Assembly: GCF_003369915.1 (NCBI RefSeq)
Contig: NC_046677.1
Span: forward strand, 16,758,913 to 16,822,912
Source: Drosophila miranda
Lineage: Eukaryota; Arthropoda; Insecta; Diptera; Drosophilidae
Length of the DNA stretch: 64,000 bases
Reading direction: 5' to 3'
This document shows positions 35,700-49,197 of the stretch, piece after piece (the stretch's first letter is position 1; every line of letters starts with the position of its first letter). The position numbers were made by a program, and so were the translations under genes. The notes below the pieces were generated by a model that worked only from the letters and a program-made list of their open reading frames with translations, had not been told where the DNA came from and ran no database searches.

Positions 35700-38600
35700 C
35701 TGCTTATCAGTCTTGAGACTTTGTGGTAGACCCTGTTCATTTAAGACGATTGCCTGTTTCTGCCACAAATGACCATGTCCCTCGGCATGTCGCTGCATCC
35801 AATTGTTGGCACGTCACTTGCAATTTGCTCCACTGTAATCAAATCCAAATCCATAAAGGAACATCAGTGGTAGCTGTAATCTTGATAGGAGCTGAATCTG
35901 CATCCCCTGACTTTCCCACTATTTTATTTGCTTTGTATTTGTTTGTTTACTTCCTCTTTTCTGGTTTACGTTGGTGTGCGTTGTACAAGTTAATGGTTGT
36001 TCTTTTTGTGTGAGTTTTATATCGGGAGCTTGCGCGGAAAAGCTTTGGATCGAATTTTATGTGCGACATTTGGTCTCTCGCTGATAACATATCAATTAGG
36101 ATTTCTAAGGCCATCTTGGGCCTTTTGCAAAGGAACCTTTTCGTGAACCAAAGGCCTCCCTTTGGAGTTAAGAAGCAAATTTATTTTAGTTTCTGCAGCT
36201 TATTTAAAAACTTCCCTTGTGGGCAGCCACCTTTATTTGTGGCGGCAGTCAGCAACACTCATAAACATTTCAGCAGCCACTATAGAAATGTATATTTAGA
36301 TATATGTACATACATCTCTCTCTGTAACACAATGTGCACGGCACAAACTATCCACAGCTATCATTTTGCATAGTTCTGTAAATTTATGCAATTCCCTTGA
36401 ATTTTTTTTCCGCTGCGCATTGTCCGGGGCAGTGCATAGGGCGTTGTACAATTTATGACCAACGAAATGCAACAACAAAGGACTATAAATAAAAGTCGGG
36501 AAAGTTTTTCAAAAACCTGAAGAACATTTAAAGTATTCAAGCTTCCAAAGGAAGGTGTGATAAAAATGTTTAAAGCTAATGATGGAATTTGGTTTGGAAA
36601 GACACTTCGCCCTGCTGCCATCTTCCAGTTAATCCAATATAATCGCCACAAAAGTTACTAAGCGTAAAACTGTCCGTGCCAAATCCAATAAGTAATACCA
36701 GTGCCGTAACAAATATGAAACTGAAAGCGAAAAGCGTATTTGTTAACTTAATTTTTTTTCCGTCCAAATTTTTAAATGGTAAAATAAAATGAAGGCAATG
36801 CCTGGCGCGAAAATGCGCCGGCAACAAAGGTAAAAAGCGCGAGAAAAAAAGTGAAGGGAAAAAGCGTGGAATCCATTTAATAATTAAAAAGTTTTTTAAT
36901 GAAAACTAGCTTCATTTGCCGTTGAATGCACGGCAACACGCTGCGTTCTTTTGAAGGAGTGCTGGAAAAATGGCAGCCAGGCAAAAGGTGCGGGCGATGT
37001 GCCAAATAAGTGAGTAATTATATATATAAAACTGATGAAATTGGGCCAACTGCAGCGAAACTGTGGTTGTTTGGGCGTGGTCATCCACCCTGTGTGTCCA
37101 CCACTCTTCCTTTTTCGAGAGGCAAACCTTTGTTTAAACAAAAGTAGGGAGAAGGCCATAGAACTTTGGTTGTTATGACAACATGGAACAGAAAATGTTA
37201 CAGAGATAGAGGCCACACTGAATGGCTAATTCAAACTTCTTTAAATTTAATAAAGAACTCCCAAGTGAACCTAACTTTAAGAGCCTTAAACAAAGCCTTA
37301 AACGAACAAATATCCTCCTAGGCATCGGGTCCAGCATCGAGGCAAAAAGATTTCCCTCAAACTCACATACACACACACATACATATGAGAAGACTAAGAG
37401 AAAATGATGGCGCCAAAAGGAAAAGCAAAGTTTCTTAAGGCAAAGGACTCTTTTGGCCTGCATTGAATGAGATGGGTGTGGCAGAATCTTTATGGTTATG
37501 TCCTTGCTATGGAAAGCATGATTTGGGGTGGATGTTTGTAGTCCATAGAAGGAGTATTCCATGATTCTGCTATCAGAACTACAGTAGTTCAACAGATTCA
37601 TCCGAGAGGAATGCAAGCGTATTTACATGTTCGACCAGTACAAGCAAACCTTTGTTTCTTTATGCATCTAAAATGGCGTCAAGCAATGCTGTCTAACTTT
37701 TGACAACATGCAATGACACTGCATATAGCGCACAGACCCACGCACAAAAGTAGATGCACATGGCACAAGATACAGTATTGTTATTTCTGCCTTTTGCCAT
37801 GTCTTCTTTGAGAAAATTATAATACTACGAATATGTACAATGTACATAGATTCCGTTGCGAGAAATTTAGCTGAGTTTCGGTCTTATAACTTTGAGTTGA
37901 TGGAATGCTAACTTTAAATCCTTTATTGAAATGTATTCTTCCCGCTCTATGGAAATGTAATTTGAATTAATGTTTTGCTCGTCTGGCTTTCCATTTGCCT
38001 TGGGGACGACCATTACCCAGAAGTCTCAGTGCTGTGCTTCAACTCCAATTAAAATTTCACAACGCCATTTGCTAGCGAAATTATGAACGCACCTATTTGC
38101 CTCGTAATTTGCCTATAAAATTGTAGTCTATTTTAATTTCTAGCATTTATTCCCCAAAAGTATGTTGGCGCACGTTCCTCTGATTGTTGTTCCTCGACGT
38201 CGTTGGGTTTTGTCTCGGTTTGGGACTCAGCGAACTAAATTCTTGCTTTCGCCTTGGTGTAGATTTAATTGGACCTCTGAGCTTGGAAAGTTAAAACTCA
38301 CCGTGATTTTCAGTCTCGCTATCGCGGGAATGGCTGTGGCGCTATTGTAGTTCCTACAAGCACTCTACTACGCCACGCCACGCCACTCCACCGCTCAACA
38401 GTGCAACTTCGGTCCTCGATGGCTCCACACTGGCATGGTGACAGTCCAGGCACAGCGAAGGGATCCCAGGGTGAAGGGATTCGAAATGAACGATTTATTT
38501 GATTACGGAAGTTAGTTAGACGTTGCCAATGGCTGGGATGGGATGGTTAGAAGGAGAGATGGATGGATGGACCCACGTGACTTGGCTGAAATTTTAACGA

Positions 38601-39942
38601 GTCGCCTGCACGGCCAACTGGCAAACCGTCAATGAGATAGTTACGAACGGCATAAATTATAAGCCGTCTTGCTGGCTGCCCGTCCGACTGCCTGCCTGGC
38701 TCGCTTCCCGCCTCCTACTTTCCCATGCAAAGTCATATGAGGACGCGGACCTGGACACGTAGTGCTCTGCATATTCAGCATGCATGGGAATTTTCATTCA
38801 ATCCACAGGGTCTAAGGACCCATGCGCTACGTTTAACTTGAGCACCGTGCCCGGTCTGACCCGCCGGCTCGGGCCAGGACTGGACTGGAGCGGATTGGTG
38901 AGACTCCTATACCTAAGTCGGACTAGGAAGATACTATAGCAGATGTTTATAAAGATCTGGGTTGCATATATTTTTTATGCGGCCAGAAGTCCTACACTCT
39001 GAAGGTTGCATCCATTTGCAGTGAGAGGTTACAAGTCCAGGGTGAAAAAAATTCAGCAACGAAAATCGCTGTTGAAATGAGGTATGAACTGCAGACGAGT
39101 GAAGCGGAGGGGAGTGGCTGGAGTGGGCGAGGTCCTACGAGTGGGAACATTGTTAATTAAGCTGCTTGTCGTCGTTTTAATTGCATGTCCTTGTAAGTGA
39201 GTATAAGTATGAGTGTTGGGGTGTTTGACGGAGTGTTTATGAGTGTTCTCCACATAATTTATACAAAAGTGTAGATTGTTCATATGGTAAATGTGGACTT
39301 ATGAAAATGGAAAATTAACAACTCATTTAAGTTCAAGAATACGCGTACAAAAACACGTAGAGAAATATGCGATTTTCATGCGATTTTGTGTGGCACAAAC
39401 ATCGATGGTTTGCATAATCCCGATATACAGTTGTAGTTAAAAAGGAAGGCGCTCATTTATGATCTTTAAATTTAATATCCCCAACATTTTGCTTGGACCG
39501 AAACCGCACTCTTAAAGGGAAATCTCAGAGATACACTCCACCCGAGATGCATGCTGGTCGTCAACTGGGACCCGAAGGGAACTGGGAGCTGAATGGCCCT
39601 GGAGCTGGAGCCTTTGGAGCTTAAGCAGAGGAATTGATAGTATAAACAACAATATTAACTTTTATTTTTATTTTATTAAATTATTATTATCTCTGGTAAT
39701 AAATGTGGACGTCACAGCGGACACGCAGTCGAGCTGCACAGGAGCATGTTTAAATTGATGTAGATGTAAGGGAAGTGGTCTATCCTATATGTGTGCGCAG
39801 AAAGAGTGTGCTTCGAGGATGCAGCTCAGCAAATATTCTTTCTGCTAATCAAATCTGCCTTTCGTAGGAAACCAGAGGCTGCTACCGGCGCTGAGATCGC
39901 TGAGCCCACTGGCAGCTGCCACAAATGTTCCTGCTGCAGATT
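35700..39942. other. Spacer without supported CDS; possible 5'-UTR exon near 38.3-38.5 kb
   Basis: Mostly AT-rich. On the minus strand a GTGAGT donor at 38298-38303 follows a GC-richer block (38304-38500) with stops in all frames, so it could be a non-coding first exon. No promoter was identified. The 147-codon minus frame at 37173-37616 lacks motifs. Confidence 0.35.
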
Positions 39943-41539
39943 CTATTTTCCCTGCTCGGCGCCATGACCATGGCCGTGACCAAGGTGGTAGTGGTTCCTC
40001 GTTCTTCTCGGGCTGGTTGCGGATCCACCACATCCGGTGGTCAGGTGCTCGCCCTGAGGCTGGAAGCCATTCTCAGGCTGGAAGCCAAATTCCTGCGAAC
40101 AAATAAAAGAAAAAAATTAAACTCAATTAATCCTTATCTACACAGCATAATAAAAACGAGAGGGAATGAGTGAATCAACAATATGATACCCTGAAATTAG
40201 TACTGAATATAAAACTATAGTCAGGATTTCATATACTCAGCAACGGTCGATGTTTTCTACGGCCCTTTTTCTCCTCCGACCCTACCTACTTCGTATCGGC
40301 CATGGTTATTGCTTATTGCTATAATACAGTACCATACAGAGTGAGTTTTATAGCTACTAAATCATTGACCTTAAGCTTATTTTCTTCCTTTTTTTTCGAG
40401 CCAAAAACTCTTGTTCTCAGCTTGTATATTCTGAATATCTCTTGCCTCTCAAGTAATCTCGTTCATCATTTAATACTGAAATCACACAGTTCTGAAGGAA
40501 TTCCTTGAGCTGCACAGCACCTAAAATACGCAGTGAGCAGTTTAAATGGCTTACAGCAGCATCCTGGACTTTCATATCTAATTTAAGACAACATTGCGAC
40601 AACTATCTTATGCATACTCTTGTCCATTTCCCCCAGGTACGCCTTAAACAGATGCGATGTGAAAGCAGCTCCGCGATCGGAAAAGACGCACATAACAACT
40701 GACAACTTCTTCAACTCCTGTGCTTCGAGTAGGATACAACCACACGTGATTAGAAAAGGCATCTACAATCACGAAAATGTGAGTATAACGTTTTAGGTCA
40801 ACCCCATCGGGCTAACATGATCAACATTGAATGTAACCAGCGGCTTATCGCCTTTATCGGTTGGTGTAAGCAACCCATTTACAAGGGTACACTCTACAAC
40901 TTTGTCCCTCAGCTTGGGAATAAAGTATGACTTCTCAATTAAGTCCCGAGTCTTTTTACAAGAAAAGTGACCTGCCACAAATTATCACCGGAATTTCACA
41001 GAAGCTTGCTTCGAATCTCCGTTTCAAGCGAAGATTAGAACTGGTCCACTAATCTTCTTTTATATGCTGAAATATCTATTTAGGGAAAATTCAATTGAAT
41101 TATGATTTGAAACCCTTGAAATGTTTGTTGTTGCATGGATGCTTTCCGGTAAATAAATTGTTTCAGAACTTGTTGAAGAACATCCACAATGGCTTTCGAG
41201 CTGATCTTGGGGTTCAGGAGCTTTCCGGAAAACCATTGAATGCCATGAATGAAAAATGATTCGGAATCCACTGTAGTAATCACTCACCTCGATTTGCTGA
41301 AACCATATTTCCAAGTCATATGCACTCAACTGCTCCGCGCTCCGCGCCCATGCCCAGGCTCCCGGCCAGCGGCAACGAAAGCTGTCTCCGCTGTCTGATT
41401 GCCGGCATCCAGAGAGAAAATGGCACCATTTGTCGCCTCGAGAGATGCAGCCGGCTCGTTCTCCAGGCAGCAGTCGTCGCTGTCGGAGTTGCGGCTGCTG
41501 CTGGGGTGGCGGCAGCGTCGAGGCCGATGATGGCGACAT
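39943..41539 (-). CDS. Candidate two-exon gene with a Gly/His-rich C-terminus
   Basis: Exon 1 runs from ATG (41537-41539) to a GTGAGT donor (41282-41287; exon end 41288). Exon 2 starts at 40092 after a pyrimidine-rich acceptor (tttgttcgcag) and ends at TAG (39943-39945). Both ends are phase 0. Exon 2 reads EFGFQPENGFQPQGEHLTT, which echoes the NGFQPQGEHLPT tail of RR-1 cuticle proteins, then HGHGHG. The rest of the RR domain is absent. In exon 1, a different frame (SDSDDCCLENEPAASLEA) has better fly codon use, so a frameshift or another frame choice is possible. The upstream part, SPTCIKQEQE, lacks an ATG. Confidence 0.35.
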
Positions 41540-44500
41540 CTGTCGTTGTGTGGGTTGGCTGCTTCGGGGGTGGTGTGTCCTTTGGACGGCCTCTTGTTCC
41601 TGTTTAATGCACGTAGGTGACAGTGGGGTTGATTTTCCTCCAATCAACCGTCAATTTCGTGTAGGATTAGACGTTCGACTGGCGCGCACTGACCCTCGTA
41701 TGACATTCGTATTCCGTTTTAATCCTTTTGGGTAGGCTTAGATGATAATTTCCACACCAGCCAGATTAGTTCTTGGGTTTTCCTCTCTTCCTGCAACAAA
41801 AAAAAGAGGCAAATCAAAAAATGGATTCGTAACCGCAACAAATTACTCATGCGCCGTGTGGCTCTCGCACAAGTGATAAAATCATTGGCGTCTTCCTATA
41901 ACTGCCTTCAATGTCAGTGTATCTGAGTTGAATTGCTACGGCAATTATCCCTTTGGGTCCACTTGCCACTCATCAGCCCATAGACATGAGACATAGACAT
42001 CATTGCCTTTTGCTTGGGTCGATGGCAATCATTAAATCACTACAGATGCGTTAAGACAAAAACGGCAACCGAAATCAAAATTGATTTTTAGACGCGTTTA
42101 AAACCATTTAAGACCGTTATTCAAACCCAAAAAACAATCATAAATGATGTATAGATTGGTTCAGGGTCATCTATGAATAAATATTTTTGGCATGGATTTC
42201 TTCTTGCCTAGACTAAAAGAGGCGACTCTTTATACTTTGCTTGTGTGGCTATTAAAGATGAACTCTGAACTTAATCCACAAAAAATTTACAGTTTTGTGA
42301 TCTTCGTGGTCTTTTTGTTTATGCACATTGATTTATGGTTTTTTTCCGGTTTGGGGTCGGAAATATTCAATAATTTTGATATTTATTATACAAAATTAGA
42401 TAACAATTGAAAGACTTTAACGCGTTATGGCTTTTTTTAAATGCTAAAAACAAAATTGAGCCCGCGGACTACTACCCTGATTCAGAAAATTAAGAATTGT
42501 ATCCTTCCCAAACCCAAACCTTCCCTTTAAACCATATACCAGACAGAAACGAATTCAAAGTCGACATTGAAAATACGGATGTCAACAGGCTGTGCCAGAG
42601 AAACTGCTTCCCGTATTATGATGGGATTTTCACGCGCGGATTCTTCGAAGCATTCCGTTAACCACGCACAAAAGATAATGACAGCTCGGCAAAGTACAGC
42701 TTCATATGTATGAAATATCCATTAAATAATAAATATATGCAGACACATGAATCGAATAAGGCAGGGTCTGAAGAACGGACGTGGGTTCTGCTTAAAAGAA
42801 AGTTCCGGAGTGGCAGCAATTAATGGCAATGCCAGAAGCAGAAATCGATCGAAAATCAATGTTATTTACATAAGCCATGCATAATAAATCATTTCTGTGT
42901 GCAATCTCCATTTTAATGTGACAAATCCCAGTGAAAACAGAGAAGAGATTACAGGCTTAGCGGTTTAGCAAATACGAGAGTATCCTCTCCATCTATATGA
43001 ATGATGTAGTCGATTGGCAAGTAGTTAAGTGAAGTTATGAATGAGTGTTGAATAGGAATTTTCGGTAGTTGGTCCAATATTACTTTTAAAAAATGTTTAG
43101 GGGAAAAATATAGCTAGCTTAACAAACAAGTTGGACAAGCCACATTTACATCCGAAATTTCACATATGGTAATGTGTATGTTACAAGGAACCGCCAAAAC
43201 TACATAATCCAGTCAACAGTTGTAAAATTACAATTATGAAAGAAAATTTGAAAGGGGAATGTGCCAAAAAAAATGCCCTAACAAGAGTTGGTACAAAAAT
43301 ATGGCTCATGATGCTTTCATTTGCATTACATTTGAATTTTTATGGGATCTTTGCAGCTCAATAATAAAATCGGACCACCATTTTATATTGCTACTATAGG
43401 AAAGACATTCTTAAATTTGTCTATTAACAGATTTGTGGATTGAAGTTATAGGATATACAATCTTTCGCATGTTAAAAGATTAATCTTTTCCCATTTTTTT
43501 TATATACAATACATATATGTGTGGTATATCTGTATGGCTTCTGGTGTATCTATATGTGCCGTGCTATGTGTTTGTTTGTGTGTGACCGGTTCTTGGCTTA
43601 TCGCATGCATACATACAAATACACATTTTGTGTTGCCTACATTCTGGGGCAGCCGTACATTACAAGTACCATGCTCAAGTGAGCGCAACAAAGGCGGAAC
43701 ACACACAAAACTCATGATATATATACTCGTATTCGGCAACAACTTGTACACAGTTAACTACAAGTTATGACTGCCACGCCCACTTCTTTCTCGACAGCCC
43801 CACATTGTTGGGTATACAAGGCTATAGACAAAGAAGAAAAAGAAATAAATCTTTCTTCCTTATTCTTTTTTTTGTCAGAGAAGCTTATTATAATTCCAAT
43901 CATGTCGACAGACTGCAGGATCAAATCCATGCGGAAGGCTGGCCAGTGAAATATTTTCAATTTTAATATTGACAACGCAAGTTTTTCTTTTTTATGAGTA
44001 CATATATATTGAGTGCCTCAGGAGAAGGGTGGGACATAGTATATGTAGAGGCAGGAAAAGTGCCTTAGTAGAAGTGAAAGATATGGTAGACAGAGAGGCA
44101 GGGAAACATCCATCAGGATGACACATTTTATTCCGTTTGAATGCCCTTTTTATGCCCAAGAGAAAAAAATAAATTGAATATTTTTACATCACAAAAAAAT
44201 TCAATCGACTATATTAAAAACTGTAAAGATATTCGAAAAATGTCGCGGCTGTGTCTGAGATTTGAATGCGAAAGTACGCATATTGTAAAGGAATTTTAAA
44301 TGGAGTAAAGGAAAGTGGAATGTTCAACCAACAGCAGGGCTACTTGTTTTTATTTTCCATAATTTGTCTTTCGTTAACTCTGTGGCATGACCACAAAAAT
44401 AGCTGATTGTTGCACATGTTGGTCCTTTCATAGTTATCCTTCCTTGACCGGGCATATCGTCCCTCCCCATTCTCAAGCTCCATTATTCATAATATAATTT

Positions 44501-47500
44501 GAGTAGAATGCATCTGCTGATGGCAGCCTGCTGTTTTTGCTAGTCCACCACAAAAGGATTCCGCTCATGTGCCATGGAATGCGATTGTGTGAATGGAATT
44601 TTAACCACAGTGCACTGTTAATAATCATCTTCAATAATCCAAAATATTTTCAGCTTGATTGTGAAACTCTCAAATGCTTTGCATATTTTGAGACCAAGCT
44701 GAACTTTGGCTACATTCCAAACAAGTCCCGGTCGACAGTGGGTTGGGTACAGGCAGCACCTGCTGCAAGTGTCTTCAAATCTACTCGTATTATCATAAAG
44801 CTGATAAAAAATAAACTGATGTCGTTGTCGCCGTCGCTTTTGTCAACAAGCAACAGCCACACTGGCAACAAAGGAAGCTGTGGTAGTGGCAGAAGTGGGA
44901 AAAAAGTAGCCAACAAACAAACAAAGTGGCTACGAATTTTCGTTGTTCTTGGCTAAGCGTTGTTCCAATAAAACGGGGACCGCAAATCGAGTTGGAGGAA
45001 TTTCTTTAAAAGTCTACCACCTTAAGCTTGATTAAAGCTTAAATAATATTTTCTTTACCTGTTATATACATAGCTCTCACTTTCAATATGCCTTTTGATA
45101 TATTTTTTTGTTGCTTTTTAGTTGATTAGTATGATTCAGGAAAGTTATGATTCTTTTCTAATATTTTCTGATAAGTGTTAGATCCCGAAACCGGAGTCAT
45201 TGTAACTGGAAATCCAAAAAATCTCCTTCCTGCTCTTTAATTTAAAATATTTCCACATTTTCTGTATTTAAAGTTCTTTTTAGTTAATCAGATACTTTAA
45301 GTTCTATTAACAAATGAAATTTATTCCAATTTATAATTTCGATTCCTCCACTTCAACTCGAATTGATTTGATTGATTTTCCCGTTTTCCCTTAGCATTTC
45401 ATTTGATCGGCTTAAAGTTTGTTTGCTTTCACTTTGCTCGCTGTTGTGTTTTCTGCAACTGTTTTCCCTCTTTTTGAACATCGGATATAAAAACAATTAT
45501 ATTTTTGCTTCTTATTCTACTCTGCAGTTATTTATTGGCGTGGTTTTCCCACTATCCAATGATATGTGCAACAACGTCATTGATTTTTCATACTTATCAC
45601 TTTATTGCATTTGTCGGACGGTCGTAAATTTTATCCAGTAAATGCTGTGTGAGATATTCATATATTTACTTATAAAAATTGATTTATTTGGGCATTATTT
45701 GATGATGAAGGTTGTTAGGAGATGTGGAAACGGAAACTGATGAGAAAAGTAAAGAACTGTTCGTTTGTGATGTGTCGAGAGATCGATTTATTTATTTTTG
45801 TATATAAAGAACTTTTTTAATGGATTTTCTGTTTTAGGATTTCTCGATGCAAAGGAAATGTTTTTAAGAGTAGTGTTGTATTCCAGTTATCATTTAATTT
45901 ATTTAAAAAAAAAATATACCACTCTTCATTGCCGTGTCAATACATGAGGGAAAAATTTTTGAAGGTATAGGATAGCAAGAGACTAAATATTTGTTGACCT
46001 GTTGATTGTGTATCCGATATGACAGACATTTATGAGTTAGAATTTTTTGACGGGGCACCGTTTGACAAAGCTTCTACAAGGAGGTCAGGCGAGTGCCGTA
46101 CTGTGTGTCAAAGATCGGGAAACAGTTAAGGGAAATGCTAAGGAAATGATTTTTCATTCAAATGTTTAATCTTCAAGCCATGGACTCCAGTAAACTTTTA
46201 CTGCTTGGGTCACTAAAAATGTATAAAAAAGAAATGAAATAATGCAAAATTATCAGCCTTTCTTCCAGCGAAACAATTTATTCCATAATTTCAACTCATT
46301 GCACTGTTAAAGTGCTCAAATTAAATACAACTTTTGTGTAATTTTCCTCACTTTCAGTAGATTTTCCTCCTGCTGCGTTGGACAATCAGCATTTACATTA
46401 GATTTAATTAGCATTTTTTACGCTTTTGTCTGCGAACTGAACTGGGGGAAAGTGCGCTAATAAAAATCCCTTTCAAATTACATTGAAATTGTCTCTGGGC
46501 TTGTTAACTTGCCGCCATTTGTAAGGTTTTAATGAAGGCAAAGTTAAAAAAGCACTTTTCACTCGATTTTTCTCTGGCCCCTAAGCTCCGGACTCCTCGC
46601 AGAAGGACACCGACCCATCTATGGTACATTTTCCAGCATGACTGTCAACTTTTCTGCCTGGCTGACGATTTTTACTAGAAACAGCTTAAAAGTACAACAA
46701 AAAATTGCACAAAAACGCAAAAGTTGTGGTGAAGTGACTCGACAAAGCGATACTTAATGTTCAGATCCTATTGGGGATTTACATGAGCTTCCAAAATGAT
46801 ATGCTTCTATAAAACTCTAGGTTCCATCCTCAGTTTTTATTCCTGGACACTCAGAAGACAGGTCCTTATCGAAAGAGGATCACCTGGAACATGCCTTCCA
46901 TATTCTGCCTTGTAATGAATATCCGCCAGCGACAGAAGCAATAAAATCATCACATAAAAGCATACCTATATCTACAATGTCATACCTGCCTGTTCCATAT
47001 ACATTCAGAACTACAGTATACCTTTTTAGACCACAAATATAGGGTAAAAAAGTGGAAAAATGAAATAAAAAAGCGCCAAGGAAACTGTCAACGCCATGGC
47101 TCTGCGTGTGCCATAAAAGTGGCGCAAAGGAGAAACCGAAATTAAATTACTTTGACTTTCGATTCTGGACCATAAAAAAATGCATTTGGGTCAGCTCTAA
47201 ATTGTGTGAACGAAATGGCCGCATCCTCCAGGATCCCACCCACCCATGAAAGTGAGTCCTCCCGAAATTAATACAATGCCAGCGACAACAAAATTTATTT
47301 AATGACTTTTAAATTGTTTTATCAGATAATTTATTAGAATCACCGCGGTGACCAAGAAACCGCAATAGAACCCAAGCCCAAGCCATGCAAATTTCTTATC
47401 TGTCACTTTTTATGGCAGCCGTAAAAAAAGTCTATGAAATCGGCTCAAAGTCTGAAAGTATTTTCGCATCATCATCAATCTTTTTGGCCAGAAATTTGGC

Positions 47501-49197
47501 AACTGCATTGCCAAGACAATTGACAAATTGAGGGTGGGGTTTTTCCGCTCTGGCGGATGTGTTTATGCAAATGCATCTGGGATCGGTGCAGATGGCTTTC
47601 GTGTATGGGAAATAGCTTTTGCTGGGGCACATCTTTTTTCTATGTTTTCACATCAGCGGCTATTGAGAGTAATCCATGAATAGATTGAGAATTGGGAGTA
47701 GAAGGATTATATATATATATTTTTTATTGTAAATATTTATTATATATATATCTTTTTATCTTTTCTTATCTGAAATTTAAACCTCTTGTAGATATGGTAT
47801 GATAATACAGATGATTTCCTTCCTCAGAATCTCGCTTGAGAAACATGCTTTTAGGAATTCATTGAAGCACTAATTATTCTGCCGCAAAATGCATTATCAT
47901 AAGTCTATTGTGCATCACTCATTGTCTTTAAACAATAGTCTGAGTGACCAAACAATCGCATTATGATTGAGTAAACCATTTAGGCCCTGCAGCCACTCCT
48001 CCAGTTAGTACTCGAACGTAACTGAATTTCATCAATTATTAATATTCCGTGGCACATTTGTACATGTTATCCAACAACACTTTACTGGCGACACTCGGGC
48101 AAATAAGCCAATTGAATTCAACTTAATTAATTTCATTAATTGAAAATGCTTTATTGTTTAACAGCCATAAGTGAATAAGATCCAATTTCCGTGTGGCAAA
48201 TAGACTTCATTGACTCTACCTTATCGGTCGTTATATCCCTTCCAAAAATACTTACAAGATAATCGTTTCATACTTACTGGCGAGTCAGTCAGGTGGCACA
48301 TGCGATACTACTTATTAATGTCCGCTGAGGTTGAGGAACATTTTCAGCAATTTAAATTTATATTTATTAATTTTTTTCTGAAGAATTTGCCGAACTCCGC
48401 TACGGCTACTGCTGCTGCAATACAAATAGCACTCAAAGGTAATATTCTCGGACAGAACTTTGGGTGTCGTATGCTTGCACATATCCATTGTTATGCGGGC
48501 CATTAGCATTTAAAACTCATTTTCCATTAATATAATGGATGGAACTGATTGAGATCCGAACAATTCCGATTTTGTGATCATTTCTCTTTCACATTTTGTC
48601 ACACATAACATATAATTCTCACTTTTGGATGCTGTTAATCATTATTATTTTTGTGTATTTTACGTGGATTTGTTTAATTTATTGAAGTAAAATTTAATTT
48701 CTTATCAAACTTTTGCCCATGTATGTTTATTACTACATCAATTGACGTTTGAAATATTTCACTTAACAAAACCGTTCTGATATATCCGGTCCCTAAGCCG
48801 CACTCTTGCAGAATCAACGACAAACTGCGGACCCTCTTTGGAGGACATGGCAAAAACTGTTTGAATGCTCCAAAGCCGAACAGAGCTCTAAAAATGTTAT
48901 AACAGAGGGAATTTTCTTGTGTGTCCTGTAAAAACGAGTTGCCATCGAACATGCTCGAGGCTCCAACAGAAGTTGGCGTTCGGTGGTTCGCTTGTGTGGA
49001 ACTAACACAACTTCCACATTCCATTTGTTGATATATTTAAAAAAGGTAATCATAGACAATTCAATTATTGATAATGTGGCCTCCTAATCCTAAACGAGAG
49101 TGTCTAAAAAAAATAAAATATAAATTTCCATGCACCAAAAATAATATATTAGACTATAAATAATAATAATATCAATGTATATTCCCCACCCTGCTTG
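41540..49197. other. Single-copy spacer, no supported gene
   Basis: AT-rich intron or intergenic DNA. The 139-codon plus frame at 44537-44956 and the others here are short and motif-free, without paired splice signals. Pure AT runs lie at 47709-47752. Nothing else recognisable. Confidence 0.45.
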
